Source: Alphaproteobacteria bacterium (GTDB lineage Bacteria > Pseudomonadota > Alphaproteobacteria > UBA2966). From it: a stretch of DNA of 64,000 nucleotides. The DNA is taken from contig JABIFY010000092.1 in NCBI GenBank assembly GCA_018650465.1, positions 79,477 to 143,476 of the forward strand, written 5' to 3'. The position numbers and the translations under genes were made by a program. Shown here one piece after another: positions 60,296 to 64,000 of the stretch. The notes beneath the pieces were generated by a model. That model saw only the letters and a list, made by a program, of their open reading frames with translations. It did no database searches and had not been told where the DNA came from. Position 1 is the stretch's first letter; each line of letters opens with the position of its first letter.

Positions 60296-60922
60296 ATGTC
60301 TGCAAAATCCATTCTGATGCTGGTTGGAGAGTTCAGCGAGGAGTACGAAATATTTGTCTTTCAGCAAGCCTTTGAAGCCGTTGGCCACAAGGTCGAAGTT
60401 GTCTGCCCAGAAACCAAGGCCGGATTTCAGTTGGCAACCAGCGTGCATGATTTTGGCCCGGACCTGATGACCTGGAGCGAGCACCGGGGTCACAACCAGG
60501 AAATCACCAAAGATTTTGATGCGGTCGATACGGCCGACTATGACGCGGTCTATGTGGCTGGTGGTCGCGGGCCTGAATATATCCGCACATATCCTCGTGT
60601 GCTGGAAATCCTGCGCGAATTTCATCGCGACGACAAACCTATTGCCTCGATCTGTCATGGTTTGCAGGTTTTGATCGCCGTACCGGAAATCATCGCCGGC
60701 AAAAAGGTGTCTGGCCTGTTCACGGTGGCGCCCGAGGTGGCCCTGACTGACGCAACCTATGTGCCCATTGGGCCAAAAGCTGCTTTAAGGGATGGCAAGC
60801 TCGTCACCGCCGAAGGCTGGACCGCACTCGCCGCCTTCATGCGGGAGTTCATGAATTTGCTGGGCACAGAAATTATTCACCACCCCGTTGGTGCTCTGGA
60901 TCAGGCTGAGGCCGCTGAATAG
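60296..60922 (+). CDS. DJ-1/PfpI-family protein
   Basis: The 208-residue protein has the flavodoxin-like fold: KSILMLVGEFSEEYEIFVFQQAFEAVGHKVEVVCPE, DAVYVAGGRGPEYIRTYPRVLEILREF, and the nucleophile-elbow Cys in KPIASICHGLQVLIAV. A Glu in VGEFSEEYE may complete the active site. Members are glyoxalases, peptidases or chaperones against glycation and oxidative stress. It stands alone between a possible operator and a terminator. Confidence 0.9.
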   Translation: MSAKSILMLVGEFSEEYEIFVFQQAFEAVGHKVEVVCPETKAGFQLATSVHDFGPDLMTWSEHRGHNQEITKDFDAVDTADYDAVYVAGGRGPEYIRTYPRVLEILREFHRDDKPIASICHGLQVLIAVPEIIAGKKVSGLFTVAPEVALTDATYVPIGPKAALRDGKLVTAEGWTALAAFMREFMNLLGTEIIHHPVGALDQAEAAE

Positions 60923-60945
60923 GATTTTTAGCCAAAATTGATTTG

Positions 60946-60980
60946 AACGAGGCCGGAAATTCCGGCCTCGTTTGCTTTTA
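60946..60980 (+). terminator. Rho-independent terminator of the DJ-1/PfpI gene
   Basis: AACGAGGCCGG (60946-60956) pairs with CCGGCCTCGTT (60962-60972) around AAATT, followed by TTTGCTTTTA. The stem begins 24 bases after the stop codon. Confidence 0.88.
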
Positions 60981-61142
60981 GGGCCCTGGTTATCGAGGAA
61001 ATTTGAAGGAAATTGCCAAAATCTGGCGCCAGTGAACAATATTTTCTATGGATATCCAAATGACACTTAACCAAGATCAAGCCTTTGAAAACTATAATAG
61101 AATCAGCGCTTTTGGCATAAATAATCCTACTATATTTTGAAG

Positions 61143-61177
61143 AAAGTACGATTATATAATCTAAATAATCATACTTT
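61143..61177. promoter_or_regulatory. Inverted repeat upstream of the ABC transporter operon
   Basis: AAAGTACGATTAT (61143-61155) and ATAATCATACTTT (61165-61177) are complementary at 12 of 13 positions with a 9-base centre. A third, looser copy (AATAATCCTACTAT) lies about 20 bases upstream. They lie about 70-100 bases before the transporter ATP-binding gene and may bind its regulator. Confidence 0.5.
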
Positions 61178-61245
61178 TTAGTTGATTCTCGTTTTCTCCC
61201 TCTATACAGTCCCTGGCAGTTGAGGATCACCCAAGGGGGGGGACC

Positions 61246-62349
61246 ATGTCGGAATTAAGCGTCACAGGACTAAAAAAGGCATTTGGCGATATCGTTGCGC
61301 TGGATGGTGTTGATCTTTCCGTCGACAAGGGCGAATTTTTCGCTTTGCTGGGGCCAAGTGCCAGTGGCAAAACCACAACCCTTCGTACTATTTGCGGCAT
61401 CGAACGCGCTGATCAGGGTACAGTCATGTATCAGGGGCAGGACGTCACCCACGCTGAAGTCCGGGGGCGTGACATTGCCATGGTCTTCCAGACCTTCGCG
61501 CTATATCCCCATCTCTCCATTTTTGAAAATCTGGCCTATCCCTTGCGCCAGGCAGGTGTCACCCGCGACGAGATTAACCGTCGGGTTGGCGAAACCGCTG
61601 AAATGTTGCGCCTGACCCATACCTTGAAACGCAAGCCCGGTACGGCCAGCGGTGGCGAACAACAACGCATTGCCATTGGCCGCGCCCTGGTGCGCCGTCC
61701 TGGTCTGTTGTTGTTGGACGAGCCTTTAACAAATCTGGATGCCAAGCTGCGCAACGACACGCGCGCTGAATTCAAACGTCTGCACCGCGAACTGGGCATG
61801 ACTGTTGTCTTTGCCACACCGGACGAGCTGGAAGCCCTCAGCATGGGCCAGCGCATTGGTTTGCTGACGGACGGCAAGATCGTTCAAACCGGCACGCCGG
61901 ATGAACTCTACACCCAACCCAAGAACGCCTATGTGGCGTCAATGGTCGGATCACCCCGGGTCAATCTGATCAACGCAACACGGCGTGGCGCGGATGCCGC
62001 GCCTAGTGTGGAAACACCTTTTTTGTCGGCAGAAAAAGGCCCCTGGGCCGAGGCCCTGAAGGCCTTTCCTGTGGGCAGTGATTTGTATTTTGGTTTTCGT
62101 CCCAACGACATCCAGCCATTAGGTGATGGCCAGGTTGCAGGGGGGCCGTCTTTTACGGCCCGTGTGCATCTGACCGAGCCGCTGGGGGACATTGTAATTC
62201 TGGACCTCGAAGCAGGGGGGGCTGAACTGAAGATGGTTCTTCCCGAGGAACAGGCAGTCCGGTACAGCGTCGGTGACGAAGTACCGGTTTTCGTTCGAGT
62301 GGAGAACACACATGTGTTCGCTCGGGATACCGGCACAGCAATCCGCTAG
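61246..62349 (+). CDS. ABC transporter ATP-binding protein (MalK/UgpC-like, sugar-type importer)
   Basis: The 367-residue ATPase has Walker A GPSASGKTT, signature ASGGEQQRIAIGRAL (Ala in place of the usual leading Leu/Ser), Walker B LLLLDEPLTNLDAKLRNDTRAE and C-terminal OB-fold regulatory domains (from about 240), as in CUT1 carbohydrate importers. The H-loop reads VVFATPDELEALSMGQRI: the usual switch His (TVTHD-type) appears to be Pro/Asp here (ATPDE), a departure also seen in some paralogous MalK-like subunits that pair with a second ATPase. The solute-binding protein follows after 64 bases. Confidence 0.88.
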   Translation: MSELSVTGLKKAFGDIVALDGVDLSVDKGEFFALLGPSASGKTTTLRTICGIERADQGTVMYQGQDVTHAEVRGRDIAMVFQTFALYPHLSIFENLAYPLRQAGVTRDEINRRVGETAEMLRLTHTLKRKPGTASGGEQQRIAIGRALVRRPGLLLLDEPLTNLDAKLRNDTRAEFKRLHRELGMTVVFATPDELEALSMGQRIGLLTDGKIVQTGTPDELYTQPKNAYVASMVGSPRVNLINATRRGADAAPSVETPFLSAEKGPWAEALKAFPVGSDLYFGFRPNDIQPLGDGQVAGGPSFTARVHLTEPLGDIVILDLEAGGAELKMVLPEEQAVRYSVGDEVPVFVRVENTHVFARDTGTAIR

Positions 62350-62413
62350 GTCGGCAACATCAGACGGTGCGGTGGTGCCGTCTGATCTCCAAAACCAACA
62401 GGAGGAGGTTTCG

Positions 62414-63844
62414 ATGAAAAGTAAATTCAGTATCGCAAGCGTCTTGGCTGCGAGTGTTGTTGCGGGCGCATTGACCGTCGCATCAGCGCCAGCAGTTTCC
62501 AAGGACATTGTTCTGAATATGGCAGGTCCGGACTGGGGTCCGACCCGTTTTTTGCAGGAATATTTTAACAAAACTTATAAAGCCAAATCTGGCAACAACG
62601 TGAAGTTGGTTTTTGACTTTATTCCATGGCCAAGTTTTTATGATCGTGTTGCCGCTTCTCTCACCTCGGGTGAAAAGAAGTATCAGATGATCATTTCTGA
62701 CAGCCAGTGGATTGGTACCTTCATCGAAGGTGGCCACTTCATGAAGCTCAACAAATATATCGACGCAGACCCTGAGCTTCAGGCGATCATGAAAGACATC
62801 CATCCGGCCATGACGGAAAACTATTCGACTTATCCGCACAAGTCGAAGAACTATTATGGCTTCCCACAGTTCCCGGATACCAAAGTAACCTGGTTCCGCA
62901 ATGACCTGTTCTGCCACGAGGGCGAGCGGGCTGACTTTAAAGCCAAGTTCGATCAAGTTTTGCCTTGCTCATATGACGAGTGGAAAAACACAGACTGGGA
63001 TGTCTGGGCCAACGTTGGTAAATTCTTCCGTCGTGATAAAGGTGCCAAACTGGGTGATGGTGTTGCCGAAAATGATTTCTACGGCGTTGCCTACCAGGCT
63101 GGTAAAGTCGGTGACTTCTCCTCCATGCAAATTCTTGCCTTTATCTGGCAGCATGGTGGCGATATCTGGGACGAAGCCAATGCACCAAACGCACAAGCTG
63201 AAGGTGTTGTAAACTCGGCAGCTGCTGTCGAAGGCTTCCAGCATTATCTTGATATTCTGAAGTATGCGCCTCCGGTCCACAAAACTGGCCAGATGGGTAT
63301 CTTCGCAATTCAGGAACTGTTCATGCAGGGCAAAGTTGCTGCCATCATCGACTGGGCCGGTGTTGCACCGCCTGCTTTGGATCCGAAAGTATCCAAATAT
63401 GCAGACAAAACCGGTTTTGCCATGACACCGGGCTTGCGCAAATCTGACGGTTCTATCGACCGCACAGATAACATCGGTGGTCAGCCTTTTGTTTTGACAA
63501 CATGGAACTCTGAAGAAGTCACCAAAGAGGCTTTGGAAGTTGTGAAGTGGTGGATGTCCAAAGACGTACAGATCGAGTTCTCCAAAAACGGTGGTGAGCC
63601 TGGTTTGATGAGTGTCATGAACATGCCTGAGTATAACGACTTCCTGCCATGGAACCGTGCTCATGCTGAACTGCTTCAGTATCAGAAAGATGTCTGGCAC
63701 ACACCAGAGATGTTCGAAATGCTGACACAACAGCAGGAAGAGTTCGACAAGGCAATCACAGGCCAAAAGACAGCCAAGGAAGCCATGGACGCCATTGCCA
63801 AGTTCCAGCAAGAGCTGCTGGTCGAAGTTGGCAAAATCAAATAA
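62414..63844 (+). CDS. ABC transporter extracellular solute-binding protein (sugar-type, family 1)
   Basis: From ATG 62414 (GGAGGAGG upstream) the protein has 476 residues with a signal peptide (residues 1-27, ASVLAASVVAGALTVASAPAVS). The mature part is a family 1 binding protein: DFIPWPSFYDRVAASLTSGEKKYQMIISDSQWIGTFIEGGHFMKLNKYI, FGVAYQAGK-like YGVAYQAGKVGDF, IFAIQELFMQGKVAAIIDWAGVAPPALDP, GGQPFVLTTWN. It delivers a sugar or polyol to the permeases, which must lie beyond the window. Codon use is typical of strong expression. A frame extending back into the ATPase gene is not the start. Confidence 0.92.
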   Translation: MKSKFSIASVLAASVVAGALTVASAPAVSKDIVLNMAGPDWGPTRFLQEYFNKTYKAKSGNNVKLVFDFIPWPSFYDRVAASLTSGEKKYQMIISDSQWIGTFIEGGHFMKLNKYIDADPELQAIMKDIHPAMTENYSTYPHKSKNYYGFPQFPDTKVTWFRNDLFCHEGERADFKAKFDQVLPCSYDEWKNTDWDVWANVGKFFRRDKGAKLGDGVAENDFYGVAYQAGKVGDFSSMQILAFIWQHGGDIWDEANAPNAQAEGVVNSAAAVEGFQHYLDILKYAPPVHKTGQMGIFAIQELFMQGKVAAIIDWAGVAPPALDPKVSKYADKTGFAMTPGLRKSDGSIDRTDNIGGQPFVLTTWNSEEVTKEALEVVKWWMSKDVQIEFSKNGGEPGLMSVMNMPEYNDFLPWNRAHAELLQYQKDVWHTPEMFEMLTQQQEEFDKAITGQKTAKEAMDAIAKFQQELLVEVGKIK

Positions 63845-63870
63845 TCGTTCGAAACGAACTGAACGATTAA
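63842..63870 (+). terminator. Intercistronic hairpin after the solute-binding protein gene
   Basis: TAATCGTTC (63842-63850) pairs with GAACGATTA (63861-63869) around a 10-base loop, overlapping the stop codon. There is no U-run. Such hairpins behind binding-protein genes often keep that mRNA segment more abundant than the downstream permease genes. Confidence 0.6.
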
Positions 63871-63892
63871 TTTAGGGAAAGGGAGAGGATCA

Positions 63893-63955
63893 ATGAAGAG
63901 GGTGTTCAGAATTCCGTGTCACTGGCATAGTTTAAATATCCAACACGTCGTCTAA
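63893..63955 (+). CDS. Possible 20-residue peptide with strong ribosome site
   Basis: ATG 63893 follows GGGAGAGGATCA, a strong Shine-Dalgarno, and opens a frame of 20 residues (MKRVFRIPCHW to IQHVV) ended by TAA. It may be a leader or translation-coupling peptide, or the remains of a start region. The next likely gene start is ATG 63988 (GGGACA before it), cut by the window edge. Confidence 0.3.
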   Translation: MKRVFRIPCHWHSLNIQHVV

Positions 63956-63987
63956 TCTGCCTTCAAAATAGATTGAGAGTTGGGACA

Positions 63988-64000
63988 ATGTCAAATTCCA
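63988..64000 (+). CDS. Possible start of the next gene, cut by the window edge
   Basis: ATG 63988, preceded by TTGGGACA, opens a frame beginning MSNS that leaves the window. By position, after an ATPase and a binding protein, it should be a permease of the importer, but four residues cannot prove this. Confidence 0.3.

Larger units (their letters stand above)
60923..61245. other. Intergenic region before the ABC transporter operon
   Basis: These 323 bases contain the terminator of the DJ-1/PfpI gene, then a very AT-rich stretch with an imperfect inverted repeat (both listed). No gene is seen. Confidence 0.6.

Overview
The window looks like chromosomal DNA of a free-living, probably marine alphaproteobacterium, perhaps of the Rhodospirillales. 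This placement is an inference from the clade-I-type nos genes, the HpaR/HpaG-type homoprotocatechuate genes, the GcvA-type LysR regulator, the protein-level character, and a dispersed palindromic element of the kind common in alphaproteobacteria. No rRNA, tRNA, CRISPR, phage or IS element was recognised. Gene density is high and most operons have overlapping stop/start codons.

Layout. 1-3.8 kb: signalling genes (a PAS protein cut by the window edge and a sensor kinase interrupted by a +1 frameshift), a streptogramin-lyase-like beta-propeller and a 57-residue gene. 4-6.1 kb: a CaiB/BaiF CoA-transferase, a stand-alone receiver and an ICMT-type methyltransferase. 6.1-10.4 kb: an OmpR/EnvZ-type two-component system whose sensor has a very Asp-rich periplasmic loop, divergent from a four-EF-hand exported protein and a cytochrome b561. 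The divergent promoter region holds three copies of TTTGCGACA. 10.7-13.2 kb: a cold-shock protein with a long leader and an SLC13-type transporter with RCK_C domains. 13.4-24.1 kb: a seven-gene acyl-CoA operon (two AMP-forming ligases, enoyl-CoA hydratase, SCP-x-like thiolase, HMG-CoA-synthase-like/DUF35 fusion, thioesterase, acyl-CoA dehydrogenase) facing an SDR, a MaoC hydratase and a MarR regulator. Together these look like a complete beta-oxidation-like route for an unidentified acid.

24.1-30 kb: the homoprotocatechuate meta-cleavage pathway (HpaD, HpaE, HpaF, a FAH-domain isomerase/decarboxylase, HpaH and HpaR) plus a PhyH-type oxygenase; the upper-pathway monooxygenase and the final aldolase are not in the window. 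30.3-40.2 kb: nitrous oxide reduction, nosZDFYLX in one operon and nosR separately downstream, with an opposite-strand ferritin-like protein between. 40.4-51.1 kb: an LTA-synthase-like enzyme, a hybrid histidine kinase, an adenine/adenosine deaminase, phosphoglycolate phosphatase, glmU-glmS (UDP-GlcNAc synthesis), a small unknown and an isochorismatase-family hydrolase. 51.2-59.9 kb: a chemoreceptor, an SDR with a split TPP decarboxylase resembling sulfopyruvate decarboxylase, a LysR regulator, a small protein, an amidohydrolase, a flavin 2-hydroxyacid dehydrogenase and a GST-like protein. 60.3-64 kb: a DJ-1/PfpI protein and the start of a sugar-type ABC importer operon that runs off the right edge.

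The most interesting items are the Asp-rich sensor/EF-hand/b561 module with its repeated 9-mer, the HMG-CoA-synthase-like/DUF35 fusion that has lost the family's catalytic Cys and His, the ferritin-like gene between nosX and nosR, and the SDR plus split TPP decarboxylase unit.
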